Of a DNA stretch of 64,000 nucleotides, positions 25,823 to 34,488 are shown in pieces (position 1 is the first letter of the stretch; every line of letters begins with the position of its first letter). The position numbers were made by a program, and so were the translations under genes. The notes under the pieces are model-generated. The model did no database searches, was not told the origin of the DNA, and saw only the letters and a program-made list of their open reading frames with translations. The DNA comes from CAZLWA01 sp964563165 (lineage in GTDB: Bacteria; CLD3; SB21), in assembly GCA_964563165.1 (NCBI GenBank), contig CAZLWA010000068.1, positions 23,194 to 87,193 of the forward strand, written 5' to 3'.

Positions 25823-25860
25823 AAAAAAGCGATTCCGTTCAATACGGGGTCGCTTTTTTT
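25823..25860 (+). terminator. Rho-independent terminator of ahcY
   Basis: A 14-bp stem (AAAAGCGATTCCGT / ACGGGGTCGCTTTT, G-T pairs) with a TCAAT loop and a T-run, 20 bases after the ahcY stop. Confidence 0.85.
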
Positions 25861-25865
25861 GTGTT

Positions 25866-26420
25866 GCCACGAAGGCACTAAGACACAAAGATACACAAAG
25901 AATTATTATTCACGAAACTATAGCCCCTGACAGGGAAGATGAATACAAAAGCAATTCATAAACCGCTTTCTCAAAATGAGGAACAAATTGGAAAGCATCT
26001 AGTCAATGCGGCATTCAAAATTCACCAAGCGCTGGGACCGGGATTATTGGAGAGAGTTTATGAAATTTGTCTCTGTCACGAATTAATAAAAATGAATCTG
26101 GCAATTCAGAGACAGGTTGATATCCCTATTATCTATGACGGAATTAAATTTGAAGAGGCACTACGGCTTGATAATCATTGTTGAAGACCTGGTTATTTGC
26201 GAATTGAAAGCCGTAGACGAAATAAATCCAGTTTGGCAAGCTCAAATCCTGAGCCATTTGAAATTGACTGGAAAGAGATTAGGATACTTGATCAATTTTA
26301 ACGTTCCCTTGATTAAGAACGGGATCAAACGATACATTTTATGACAGACTCGAAAAGTCCTTGGACCTAGCTTAGAACCTTAAATCTTTGTGTTACTTAG
26401 TGTCTTGGTGCCTTAGTGGC
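25866..26420. mobile_element. CACNAAGN inverted-repeat element enclosing a GxxExxY gene
   Basis: Left arm 25866-25900 and right arm 26386-26420 are 35-base inverted repeats matching at 30 positions, each built from CACNAAGN octamers. Between them lies only the frameshifted GxxExxY reading frame. No target-site duplication is visible at the ends. The hairpin at 22883-22964 has the same arms without a gene. Calling it mobile is an inference from repeated arms and isolated cargo. Confidence 0.55.
25939..26344 (+). pseudogene. GxxExxY family protein (PD-(D/E)XK nuclease-like), frameshifted
   Basis: The N-terminal part (25939-26184) carries the family signature 'GPGLLERVYE' (GxxExxY) and stops after 'ALRLDNHC'. 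The next frame continues 'IIVEDLVICELKAVDEINPV' to 26344 and ends 'KNGIKRYIL', the usual C-terminus. Dropping one A in GATAATC (26170-26176) restores 'RLDIIVEDLVICELKA', with the D and ExK of the PD-(D/E)XK core. It is therefore one gene of about 135 codons broken by a single-base insertion, or a sequencing error. The family is uncharacterised, and is commonly found alone between repeats. It sits between ahcY and metH. Confidence 0.85.
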
Positions 26421-26435
26421 AAAATAGGAATTTGA

Positions 26436-28256
26436 ATGAAATCATTCTTAGAATTACTCAACGAGAGAATTCTCGTATTTGACGGTGCCACCGGAACCAA
26501 CCTTCAAGCACAGAATTTAAGTGCCGAGGATTTCGGCGGAGAAGAATTGAACGGCTGCAATGAATATCTGCTCGTTTCAAAGCCGAGTGCGATGGAAAAA
26601 GTCCACCTGGATTTCCTCAGTGCCGGAGCCGATGTGATCGAAACCGACACCTTCGGATCCGCGTCCATTGTTCTTGCTGAATATAATTTGCAGGACCGTG
26701 CCTATGAACTCAGCCGGCTCGGCGCGGAGCTGGCCAAAAAATGCGCACTTAGCTTCTCCACTCCGGACAAACCCAGATTTGTTGCGGGCTCCATCGGACC
26801 GACGACGAAACTCCCTTCGCTGGGCCACATTGACTACGAATCGATGCGGAAATCTTTTTACGATCAAATGGCTGGATTATTGGACGGCGGCGCCGATCTG
26901 TTTTGCATCGAGACCTGCCAGGATATTCTGCAAACCAAAATAGCGCTTTGCTCCGCGCAGGATCTTTTCAAGGATCAAAAGAAAAAAATTCCTATAATCG
27001 TTTCCGTCACGGTTGAAACGACCGGTACGATGTTGATGGGAACGGAAATCGGAGCGGCGCTCACCGCACTGGAATGCTTTGACTTTGTGGATATTATCGG
27101 GATGAACTGCGCCACGGGTCCGAAGGAAATGTCCGATAATATTCGTTACCTTTGCCACAACTCTCCCAAACCTGTTTTCTGCATGCCGAATGCGGGCATT
27201 CCTGAAAACATAGGCGGCAGAGCTCATTATCATCTGTCGCCGGAAGAGTTGACGAAATGGCTTACCCATTTTGCCAAAGATTTCGGAGTGAATGTCGTCG
27301 GCGGCTGCTGCGGCACGACGCCGGCGCATATCAAGGCGCTGGTCGACGGCGTCGGAAATCTAAATCCCGGAAAACGAGCATGGAATTATACGCCGTCCGC
27401 GTCCTCCATCTATTCGGCCGTGCCTTTACATATTGATCCACCGCCCATCATTATCGGCGAGCGCACCAACGCGAACGGTTCCCGAAAGTTCAAGGAATTG
27501 CTCGTTGCCGAAAATTACGATGCGATGGTTTCCATGGCCAAGGAGCAAATCCGCGAAGGGGCTCACGTGCTCGACGTGTGCGTGGCGTACGTCGGACGCA
27601 AAGAAGTTAAAGACATGGAAGAAGCCATTAAGCGGTTCAATACGCAGGTATCGATCCCGCTCATGATCGACTCGACGGAGTATCCCGTGATCGAGAAAGC
27701 GCTCCAGATGCTGGGCGGCCGCGCGATCGTCAATTCCATCAATCTGGAAGACGGCGAAGAACGGATGGAAAAGGTCTTGCCGCTGTGCAAACGCTACGGC
27801 GCCGCGGTCGTCGCTCTGACCATTGACGAGCAAGGCATGGCAAAAACGCGTGAAAACAAACTTGCAATTGCTACGCGCATCCACGATCTGGCCATTCAGA
27901 AATACGGCATGCGTGAAGAGGATCTGATTTTCGATACGCTCACGTTTACATTAGGCTCGGGCGATGAAGAATTCCGCAAAGCGGGTATTGAGACGATCGA
28001 AGCGATCCGCCTGATCAAAAAGGCGTTCCCAAAAGTAAAAACGCTTCTCGGCGTAAGTAATATTTCGTTCGGTCTGAGTCCACATGCGCGCCACGTAATT
28101 AATTCGGTGTTTTTGCATTACGCCATTGAAGCCGGATTGGATATGGCGATTGTCAATGCCCAGAAGATCATGCCGTTGTATAAAATTGACGAGAAAGAGC
28201 GCGAACTCGCGCGCCAATTGATCTTTGATGAACGCAAATGGGAGAGCGTAGCATGA
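26436..28256 (+). CDS. metH: methionine synthase MetH, N-terminal half only
   Basis: A 606-residue protein covering two of the four MetH modules. Residues 1-310 are the homocysteine S-methyltransferase domain, with zinc ligands in 'GMNCATGP' and 'GGCCGTTPAHI'. Residues 335-600 are the pterin-binding domain ('ERTNANGSRKFKELL', 'DVCVAY', 'NSINLEDGEER', 'LGVSNISFGLSPHAR'), which binds methyl-tetrahydrofolate. The cobalamin-binding and S-adenosylmethionine activation modules are absent, and the next gene does not encode them. It could be a split MetH with the cobalamin half elsewhere, or a truncated gene. AGGAA lies 6 bases before ATG 26436; the stop overlaps the next start (ATGA). Confidence 0.92.
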   Translation: MKSFLELLNERILVFDGATGTNLQAQNLSAEDFGGEELNGCNEYLLVSKPSAMEKVHLDFLSAGADVIETDTFGSASIVLAEYNLQDRAYELSRLGAELAKKCALSFSTPDKPRFVAGSIGPTTKLPSLGHIDYESMRKSFYDQMAGLLDGGADLFCIETCQDILQTKIALCSAQDLFKDQKKKIPIIVSVTVETTGTMLMGTEIGAALTALECFDFVDIIGMNCATGPKEMSDNIRYLCHNSPKPVFCMPNAGIPENIGGRAHYHLSPEELTKWLTHFAKDFGVNVVGGCCGTTPAHIKALVDGVGNLNPGKRAWNYTPSASSIYSAVPLHIDPPPIIIGERTNANGSRKFKELLVAENYDAMVSMAKEQIREGAHVLDVCVAYVGRKEVKDMEEAIKRFNTQVSIPLMIDSTEYPVIEKALQMLGGRAIVNSINLEDGEERMEKVLPLCKRYGAAVVALTIDEQGMAKTRENKLAIATRIHDLAIQKYGMREEDLIFDTLTFTLGSGDEEFRKAGIETIEAIRLIKKAFPKVKTLLGVSNISFGLSPHARHVINSVFLHYAIEAGLDMAIVNAQKIMPLYKIDEKERELARQLIFDERKWESVA

Positions 28257-28519
28257 TAATCAAACTTCTGAGAATTACGTCTATTCTCTGCGGAATTTGT
28301 TATTCATCGATGGCGTGGATCTGGGCGTATGCAATGTCGTTATTTGTCTCGCCCCTCGGAATGCTGGGATTGTTACTTTGGTATTTGGCCAACAAGGTCG
28401 AATTTGGTTCGTCCGGATTCAAAAAGTCGAAACTCGAACGAATCGCCTTGTATTCGAATTTATTTGGATTTGCGGTTTCGGTGCTTTCTTTTCTCGGTTG
28501 GATGATTATTGGCCGTTAA
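28253..28519 (+). CDS. small membrane protein, coupled to metH
   Basis: An 88-residue protein with three hydrophobic segments (about 5-22, 25-47 and 62-84) and a polar loop ('NKVEFGSSGFKKSKLERIA'). ATG 28253 overlaps the metH stop, so translation is coupled. No family is recognised and no function is assigned; the composition suggests an integral inner-membrane protein. Confidence 0.6.
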   Translation: MIIKLLRITSILCGICYSSMAWIWAYAMSLFVSPLGMLGLLLWYLANKVEFGSSGFKKSKLERIALYSNLFGFAVSVLSFLGWMIIGR

Positions 28520-28540
28520 TGGCTTTAACCTTTGGCCTTT

Positions 28541-28750
28541 AGTCATTAGTCATTAGTCATTACTCATTACTCATTATTCATTACTCATTACTCATTATTC
28601 ATTACTCATTACTCATTATTCATTATTCATTATTCATTATTCATTATTCATTACTCATTACTCATTATTCATTACTCATTATTCATTACTCATTACTCAT
28701 TATTCATTATTCATTACTCATTACTCATTACTCATTACTCATTCGTCATT
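28541..28750. repeat. 30-unit perfect heptanucleotide array
   Basis: Thirty consecutive heptamers in exact 7-base register. Positions 3-7 are TCATT in every unit; the first two bases are AG, AC, AT or (last unit) CG. The array lies between convergent genes and runs 12 bases into the 3' end of the neighbouring binding-protein gene, where it supplies the stop codon. It is not a CRISPR: there are no spacers. Confidence 0.97.
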
Positions 28751-30394
28751 GTTAATCGTCCAAAGCCAGTATTTATCAATCTCTCCCAGCATACTGGTGT
28801 GGGTATTTTTGACGCGCGCGTTGTAGCCGACGATCTCATCCCGCCAAAATAAGAACGTCGCCGGTTGATCCGCGTAAATGACCGCCTGAAATTTCTTCCA
28901 GGTTTCAGCCGCATCGAGCGGGTTTCGAAAATTCTTTCCTTGAGCAATGAGCTTATCCACCTCGGGATTCTGATACGACACATCGTTATACGGATTGTTC
29001 TTCAGATCGGAGCTCCACTCGCTCGTCGGGTCCATTTGCAGCGTGACGCCGATACCCGAGATAAATGCATCATAATTCTTTTTTAACTCATTGTCAAAAA
29101 ACACGTTCGTCTCGACGGTTTGGATCTTCGCCCGGATCCCGATAGCCTTCAGGTTTTTATGAATGACCACTGCGGCAAATTCCCTCCGGTCATTCCCAGC
29201 ATCATAAGTGAGGTCAAACTCAAACGGTTTGCCTTCGCGGTCCAAAATACCGTCTCCGTCATGGTCGCTCCAGCCTTCTTGGAGCAAAAGCTTTTTCGCC
29301 AACTGCGGATCAAACGGCAGCGGTTTCAACGTATCGTTGAAAGCCCATTTGAATACCGGCGATACCGGCGACACCGCCTGCCGCCCGTATTCGCCGAGAA
29401 AACCGTCCACAATTTCCTGGCGGTTGATCGCCAGTGTTAAAGCCTTTCGTACACTTCTATTCCCGAACAGCGGATGAGGCTTGATGATGCGGCCGCTGCT
29501 CTCGTGATAGATCTTTTGATCAATATTCTGCCATCCGACATAATCGTAATACCGTGCCTTCATAAGCTCGAGCCGGATGGCTGGATTTGCGCCTTTCAAA
29601 GACGCTACGTCCTGCGGGTATATAGGATACATGACATCAACCTCTCCGGTTTTCAAAGCGGTCAGGCGCGTCGTGTATTCGGGAATGACCCGAAAAATGA
29701 CTTTGGAGATCCGTGCAGAAAAAATATTCTGAGAATTATTTTCAAAGGTAATTTCTTCCTGTTTTCGCCAGCTTTTTATTTTAAAGAATCCGGCCGAAAC
29801 CGGATGTAAATTAAAACTATGGCGACGCAATTCCGTGTGTTTCGCATCTTTTAACAAATGATACGGAAGAAATCCCGGTTGCAGATTCGTATCATAAACC
29901 TGATTCGGATAGACTTTCTTAAAATGAAAAGTGATCGTCGAATCGTTGATGATCTCGACGGCTTTGCCTATACTGTCTTTTTCATCCATGTCCAGCATCT
30001 CAAGCTGGTCTTTACGGGGGCTGGCAATCTCCGGATCACGGATGAGTTCGAAGGTGAATTGAATATCCTTCGCCGTAACGCGCCAGCCGTCCTCCCAGAA
30101 GATATCCGCTCGCAAAAAATAGGTCAGCGATTTGTGATCCACAGAAAATTCGTAGCTCTTTGCCAGCAAAGGCGTATAGCGTATGGTGCCCGCCGCCGTA
30201 TCAAATTCCGATTCGAGCAAACGCGGGAAGATTCCGGTGCACAGAATTCTTCCGAATGCTGAAACGTATATTACCGGATTGATCTGGTCCGCATCCGCCT
30301 TGACGGCAACGACAATGGTATCTCCCGCTTTCTTTGTTGCGCATGATCCCATTGATAAAAACAGAGCAAGAAAACCCGCAAGAATGATCCTCAT
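28739..30394 (-). CDS. ABC transporter substrate-binding protein, family 5 (oligopeptide/dipeptide type)
   Basis: A 551-residue lipoprotein (lipobox 'SMGSC', Cys about residue 18) of the OppA/DppA family. The family signature segment is visible as 'LLAKSYEFSVDHKSLTYFLR', 'WEDGWRVTAKDIQFTFE', and later 'FGNRSVRKALTLAINRQEIV' and 'YNARVKNTHTS'. It captures a peptide or similar solute in the periplasm for an ABC importer, but no permease or ATPase genes are nearby, so it may be an orphan component. The last codons and stop ('NNDE') are provided by the heptamer array at 28541-28750, which may have changed the C-terminus. Confidence 0.9.
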   Translation of the reverse strand: MRIILAGFLALFLSMGSCATKKAGDTIVVAVKADADQINPVIYVSAFGRILCTGIFPRLLESEFDTAAGTIRYTPLLAKSYEFSVDHKSLTYFLRADIFWEDGWRVTAKDIQFTFELIRDPEIASPRKDQLEMLDMDEKDSIGKAVEIINDSTITFHFKKVYPNQVYDTNLQPGFLPYHLLKDAKHTELRRHSFNLHPVSAGFFKIKSWRKQEEITFENNSQNIFSARISKVIFRVIPEYTTRLTALKTGEVDVMYPIYPQDVASLKGANPAIRLELMKARYYDYVGWQNIDQKIYHESSGRIIKPHPLFGNRSVRKALTLAINRQEIVDGFLGEYGRQAVSPVSPVFKWAFNDTLKPLPFDPQLAKKLLLQEGWSDHDGDGILDREGKPFEFDLTYDAGNDRREFAAVVIHKNLKAIGIRAKIQTVETNVFFDNELKKNYDAFISGIGVTLQMDPTSEWSSDLKNNPYNDVSYQNPEVDKLIAQGKNFRNPLDAAETWKKFQAVIYADQPATFLFWRDEIVGYNARVKNTHTSMLGEIDKYWLWTINNDE

Positions 30395-30424
30395 GGCATT
30401 ACCTTTGTACTGATACCGAATGAA

Positions 30425-30454
30425 AATACCCCGTAAGAAAATCTACGGGGTATT
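30425..30454 (-). terminator. Rho-independent terminator
   Basis: Perfect 11-bp stem (AATACCCCGTA 30425-30435 / TACGGGGTATT 30444-30454) with an 8-base loop, 31 bases downstream of the ferredoxin-NADP reductase stop. A clear T-run is short, so it may work in either direction. Confidence 0.75.
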
Positions 30455-30485
30455 ATATTGAAATGAATTTAGAAATAAAAGCAAT

Positions 30486-31892
30486 TTAATGAGAAGGTTT
30501 ATGCTCTTTCAGGGCTTGGAGCATCTCCTCCACCGTACAAAACTTCAACCGCGGACGATCCAGCATTTTTCCTCTTTCAATTTCCAGGCGATCCAGCAGC
30601 TGCCAGTCGTTGTAAGTAACGTAATTGACTTTACGATCGCCCAGCAAGCGTTCGAGCGATTCACGGGCGGCTTCGGCTGGCTGAAGGGTCTCTCCTTTAG
30701 CCAGATCCTCCAGCATCAAGTTCACCGTATTTTGTGAATCCGGCTTATTAGTACCTATGACGCCCGAAGGTCCGCGCTTGATCCATCCCACCGCGTATTC
30801 ACCTTTGACAACTTGTTCCTTTGCCGCATCGTACACGCGTCCCTGTTTATTGGAAATAATTCCGGCTTTCTCGTCAAACGGGACATCCGGAAGCGGCACG
30901 CCTTTGTAGCCGATGGAACGAAAAACCAATCCCACATCCAACGTTTCATGTTTGTCGATCGCGCGCGGCCTCAACGATCCGTCCGGGCTTGCATACAGTT
31001 CGTTCCTTACTAATTTCATGTGTTCCACGCGGCTTGCGCCGGTGATTTCCACCGGAGAAAGTAAGAACCGCATATAGAGTCTTTTCTTCTTGCCTTGCGG
31101 TTTCTGTTGCGCATAGCGCATGAGGATCTCAATATTATTCTCTGCCGAATTATCTTTATCGGCGTCCAATGCCGCACGGCTTAAAGGATCCGGGGTTACT
31201 TCATCCGGATATGCCACGGCGTCGGCTTCTTCCATTTCGCCGATTTCCTTAATTTCCGGATTGGTAAAAGCAGACTGCGCCGGTCCGCGGCGGCCGATAA
31301 CGTAAATTTCACAGACCTTACTTTTTTTGAGTTCTTCCAGCGCATAATCAGCTATATCTGTTTTGCGAAGTTCCTCATAGGAGCTCGCTAAGATGCGCGC
31401 CACATCCATGGCCACGTTGCCCACACCTATCACCGCTGCGCGCTCGTGAGTGAGATCGAATTTCAAATGGCGGTAATCCGGATGCCCGTTGTACCACGCG
31501 ACAAATTCCGTAGCCGCATGGCTGCCGGGCAGATCTTCTCCGGGAATACCCATGCGGCGGTCTGTTTGCGCGCCCACCGCATAGATGATCTGGTGATAGT
31601 ATTTCACCATTTCATCGTGCGAAATATCTTTGCCGAATTCCACATTCCCGTAAAAACGAAAATTCGGATCCAAAGCGATTTTGTCGTACACTTTTGTAAC
31701 CGATTTGATTTTGGCGTGATCCGGCGCGACGCCTCCGCGCACCAGCCCGAACGGCGTCGGCAGGCGGTCGAACATGTCGATGTGAACGGCCAGGTCTTTT
31801 TGTTTTTGAAAGTAATCTGCGGCATAAAATCCGGACGGCCCGGATCCGATGATCGCCACACGAAGAGGATTTGCTGCAGTTCCAAGACTCAT
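30486..31892 (-). CDS. ferredoxin-NADP reductase (FprA/adrenodoxin reductase type)
   Basis: A 468-residue flavoprotein. The FAD-binding loop 'GSGPSGFYAADY' lies near residues 15-26, the NADP-binding 'GVGNVAMDVARIL' near 155-167, and 'GWIKRGPSGVIGTNKPDS' near 365-382 is characteristic of this family. It moves electrons between NADPH and ferredoxin in the cytoplasm, feeding iron-sulfur or reductive pathways. ATG 31892 has AAGGG 4 bases upstream; a TTG four codons earlier overlaps that site. The gene is followed by a terminator and preceded by a repeat hairpin and a thiolase on the same strand. Confidence 0.95.
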   Translation of the reverse strand: MSLGTAANPLRVAIIGSGPSGFYAADYFQKQKDLAVHIDMFDRLPTPFGLVRGGVAPDHAKIKSVTKVYDKIALDPNFRFYGNVEFGKDISHDEMVKYYHQIIYAVGAQTDRRMGIPGEDLPGSHAATEFVAWYNGHPDYRHLKFDLTHERAAVIGVGNVAMDVARILASSYEELRKTDIADYALEELKKSKVCEIYVIGRRGPAQSAFTNPEIKEIGEMEEADAVAYPDEVTPDPLSRAALDADKDNSAENNIEILMRYAQQKPQGKKKRLYMRFLLSPVEITGASRVEHMKLVRNELYASPDGSLRPRAIDKHETLDVGLVFRSIGYKGVPLPDVPFDEKAGIISNKQGRVYDAAKEQVVKGEYAVGWIKRGPSGVIGTNKPDSQNTVNLMLEDLAKGETLQPAEAARESLERLLGDRKVNYVTYNDWQLLDRLEIERGKMLDRPRLKFCTVEEMLQALKEHKPSH

Positions 31893-31913
31893 AAGGCCCT
31901 TCAAAAAGAATTA

Positions 31914-31965
31914 GCCACAGAGGGCGCAGAGATTTTTGATTGGAACCCTCTGTGATCTCTGTGGC
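31914..31965. repeat. CACAGAG-type hairpin element
   Basis: Arms GCCACAGAGG... (from 31914) and ...ATCTCTGTGGC (to 31965) are imperfect inverted repeats of about 18 bases, of the same octamer-built type as the CACNAAGN elements. It lies in the 83-base gap between two minus-strand genes. Confidence 0.6.
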
Positions 31966-31975
31966 AGTTTAACAT

Positions 31976-33151
31976 CTAAATTCTTTCGACGATCAGGGCG
32001 CTTGCTTCGCCCCCGCCGATACAGATCGCGGCCATTCCGAGTTTCTTATTGTGATGCTTCATGGCGTAAATCAGGGTCGTGAGAATGCGCGCACCGCTTG
32101 CGCCGATCGGATGTCCCAGTGCGATCGCCCCGCCGTGCACGTTCATTTTTTCATGAGGAATTTTCAGATCCTTCGACGCCGCTAGACTTACGACCGCGAA
32201 GGCCTCATTGATCTCAAATAAATCCACGTCTTCAATCTTCAGATCCGCTTTTTTCAAAACCTTTCCGATCGCATCAATCGGTGCGGTCGTAAACCATTCC
32301 GGTTTTCGGGCCGCCGATGCCTGGGCGACTATTTTCGCTATCGGCTTGAGTCCGAGCTCACTCGCCTTTTCCGCCGACATCACGACCAGCGCCGCTGCGC
32401 CGTCGTTGATCTTAGAGGCGTTCGCTGCGGTGATGGTGCCGTCTTTTTGAAAAGCGGGCTTCAGGGTCATCATTTTTTCAAAATTTGCTTTACCCGGCTC
32501 TTCATCTTCGGTTACGACGACGTTGCCTTTTTTACCGGTTATCGTCACCCCGACAATTTCATCTTTGAACAGCCCCTCTTTTTGCGCTTTGATCGCGCGT
32601 TCATAGCTTGTTTTGGCAAACGCATCCTGTACGTCGCGCGGAATGTTGCAGTCCGCTGCGCATAATTCCGCAGCGCTGCCCATATGGAAATTATTATACA
32701 CATCCCACAGACCGTCTTTGATCATGCTGTCCGTCAATTGCCCGTGGCCCATGCGGTACCCGTTGCGCGCCTTCTCCAGCAAATACGGCGTATTCGACAT
32801 GCTTTCCATGCCGCCGGCAATGATCACATCGGCGTCACCGCACATGATGGCTTGCGCCGCGAGCATGACCGCTTTAAGCCCCGAGCCGCAGACCTTGTTG
32901 ATTGTCAAACACGTGACGGATTCCGGCAAACCGGCAAACAAGGCTGCCTGGCGGGCGGGTGCCTGTCCTTCACCCGCGGTAAGCACGTTGCCCATGATGA
33001 CCTCGTCCACGATGTCCTTGCCGATACCCGCACGTTTGATCGCTTCTTCGACGACCAAAGCGCCTAATTTCGGAGCGCTCAATTCGCTCAACACGCCTTG
33101 AAACGCACCGACCGGCGTACGTACCGCGCTAACAATTACAACTTCTTTCAT
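31976..33151 (-). CDS. atoB: acetyl-CoA C-acetyltransferase (thiolase)
   Basis: A 391-residue thiolase of the AtoB/PhaA length. The acyl-accepting Cys is in 'NKVCGSGLKAVM' (about residue 90), and the catalytic His and Cys are in 'INEAFAV', 'GGAIALGHPIGASG' and 'CIGGGEASALIVE'. It joins two acetyl-CoA to acetoacetyl-CoA, or the reverse, in the cytoplasm. A repeat hairpin separates it from the ferredoxin-NADP reductase downstream. It is one of two thiolases in the window, the other being longer. Confidence 0.95.
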   Translation of the reverse strand: MKEVVIVSAVRTPVGAFQGVLSELSAPKLGALVVEEAIKRAGIGKDIVDEVIMGNVLTAGEGQAPARQAALFAGLPESVTCLTINKVCGSGLKAVMLAAQAIMCGDADVIIAGGMESMSNTPYLLEKARNGYRMGHGQLTDSMIKDGLWDVYNNFHMGSAAELCAADCNIPRDVQDAFAKTSYERAIKAQKEGLFKDEIVGVTITGKKGNVVVTEDEEPGKANFEKMMTLKPAFQKDGTITAANASKINDGAAALVVMSAEKASELGLKPIAKIVAQASAARKPEWFTTAPIDAIGKVLKKADLKIEDVDLFEINEAFAVVSLAASKDLKIPHEKMNVHGGAIALGHPIGASGARILTTLIYAMKHHNKKLGMAAICIGGGEASALIVERI

Positions 33152-33321
33152 TCGGTTCCTTTTCGAATATTTCTTTAAAAATCGTTATAGTATAATCAAA
33201 ATAAATTCATCCAACCATGACTTACGTCAGGTTTTTGTCGATTTCGTGGCTCACCCATTCCCGTTATTTCCGGTCATCGTGGTATTAAATAGAGGCTACA
33301 AAGCAGTGAATCAGGAGTATC

Positions 33322-34368
33322 TTATTCTCCCCCGCGCTGGATAGACAAATTAGCTGCACGCGCCACCGATTTGTCGTCGTCGTACTGATCATACGCTTCG
33401 ATGATTTCCCGTACCAAGCGATGCCGGACCACATCCTGCTTACCAAAAAACACGAATGCAATGCCGTCAATGCCCATCAAAATATCCTCGACCTCGCGTA
33501 AACCCGAGGTCATCGTACGAGGCAAGTCACTTTGCGTGACGTCTCCGGTGATGATGGCCTTGGAATTGGCGCCGAGCCGGGTCAAGAACATTTTCATCTG
33601 GGTCGGCGTGGTGTTTTGCGCTTCGTCGAGAATCACGAACGCATTGTTGAGCGTTCGCCCGCGCATGTACGCCAGCGGAACGATCTCGATGATCTCCTGC
33701 TCCATATAGGCCTTCAATTTACTGCTGGGAATCATATCATGGAGGGCATCATACAGGGGGCGCAGGTACGGGTCGATTTTATCGCGAAGATCACCCGGCA
33801 AAAACCCCAAACTCTCTCCGGTTTCAACGGCCGGCCGCGACAGAACAATCTTTTCAGCTTCTTTATTTTTCAACGCAGCCACGGCCAAAGCTACTGCGAG
33901 ATAGGTTTTGCCGGTCCCGGCCGGTCCGATGGCAAACACAATATCGTTTTGATGCGCCTGCTTAACGTATTCCTTTTGGCCGTCGTTCTTGACTTCAATA
34001 TAATCTTTATGGGTAAACAGGACTACGGAATTCAGATTCTTGTGCTGCGCGTGAACTTCCGCTCCCGCCTGGTCAGTGCGCTCCGGATTTCCGTCCCCGT
34101 GTCCCAACCTCACCAGCCGGATAACGGTTTCCACATCTACGGAATCCAACTGCGATTTCTTATGACAGAGAAAAATGAGTTCGGTAAATACCTCTTCGAT
34201 CTTTTCCAGCTCGGCGGCGTCGCCCTTCAGAAGAATGCTGTCGCCGCGTACGACAATTTTTGAGGTAAAATTTTTTTCGAGAATTCTTAGATTACTGTCG
34301 TTGGCGCCGAGCAGGACCAGCGGATTGACGCCCACGATCTTAATGATCTTCTCTCCCGAATGATCCAA
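33322..34368 (-). CDS. phoH: PhoH family ATPase
   Basis: A 348-residue cytoplasmic P-loop protein. Walker A 'GPAGTGKTYLA' and Walker B 'FVILDEAQN' are canonical, with the PhoH segment 'SRPAVETGESLGFLPGDL' between them and an N-terminal KH-like RNA-binding part. PhoH-like proteins are ATPases linked to RNA metabolism and phosphate stress; bacterial genomes often place them beside ybeY, but that gene is not here. TTG 34368 is preferred because AGGAG stands 5 bases upstream; GTG 34374 would overlap it. Confidence 0.93.
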   Translation of the reverse strand: MDHSGEKIIKIVGVNPLVLLGANDSNLRILEKNFTSKIVVRGDSILLKGDAAELEKIEEVFTELIFLCHKKSQLDSVDVETVIRLVRLGHGDGNPERTDQAGAEVHAQHKNLNSVVLFTHKDYIEVKNDGQKEYVKQAHQNDIVFAIGPAGTGKTYLAVALAVAALKNKEAEKIVLSRPAVETGESLGFLPGDLRDKIDPYLRPLYDALHDMIPSSKLKAYMEQEIIEIVPLAYMRGRTLNNAFVILDEAQNTTPTQMKMFLTRLGANSKAIITGDVTQSDLPRTMTSGLREVEDILMGIDGIAFVFFGKQDVVRHRLVREIIEAYDQYDDDKSVARAANLSIQRGGE

Positions 34369-34400
34369 TAACACTCCTTTGCGTTTGGGGTTAAAATAAA

Positions 34401-34433
34401 AAACTCCCGAATGTTGATACCATTCGAGAGTTT
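34401..34433 (-). terminator. Rho-independent terminator of the LysM gene
   Basis: On the minus strand a 13-bp stem (AAACTCTCGAATG / CATTCGGGAGTTT, one G-T pair) with a 7-base loop is followed by a T-run. It ends the lipoprotein/LysM transcript 56 bases after the stop at 34489 and just before phoH. Confidence 0.85.
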
Positions 34434-34488
34434 AAGAATTTTGCAGATTAGTCCGTATCACGCATATCGTGACATATACCCATCTTGA

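Noticed and set aside
28541..28750. possible CRISPR-like array
   Set aside because: The units are contiguous 7-base repeats without spacers and no cas genes are present.
33532..34263. 243-codon frame on the plus strand opposite phoH
   Set aside because: It mirrors the phoH coding sequence, has no recognisable domain, and the minus-strand gene has full PhoH motifs.
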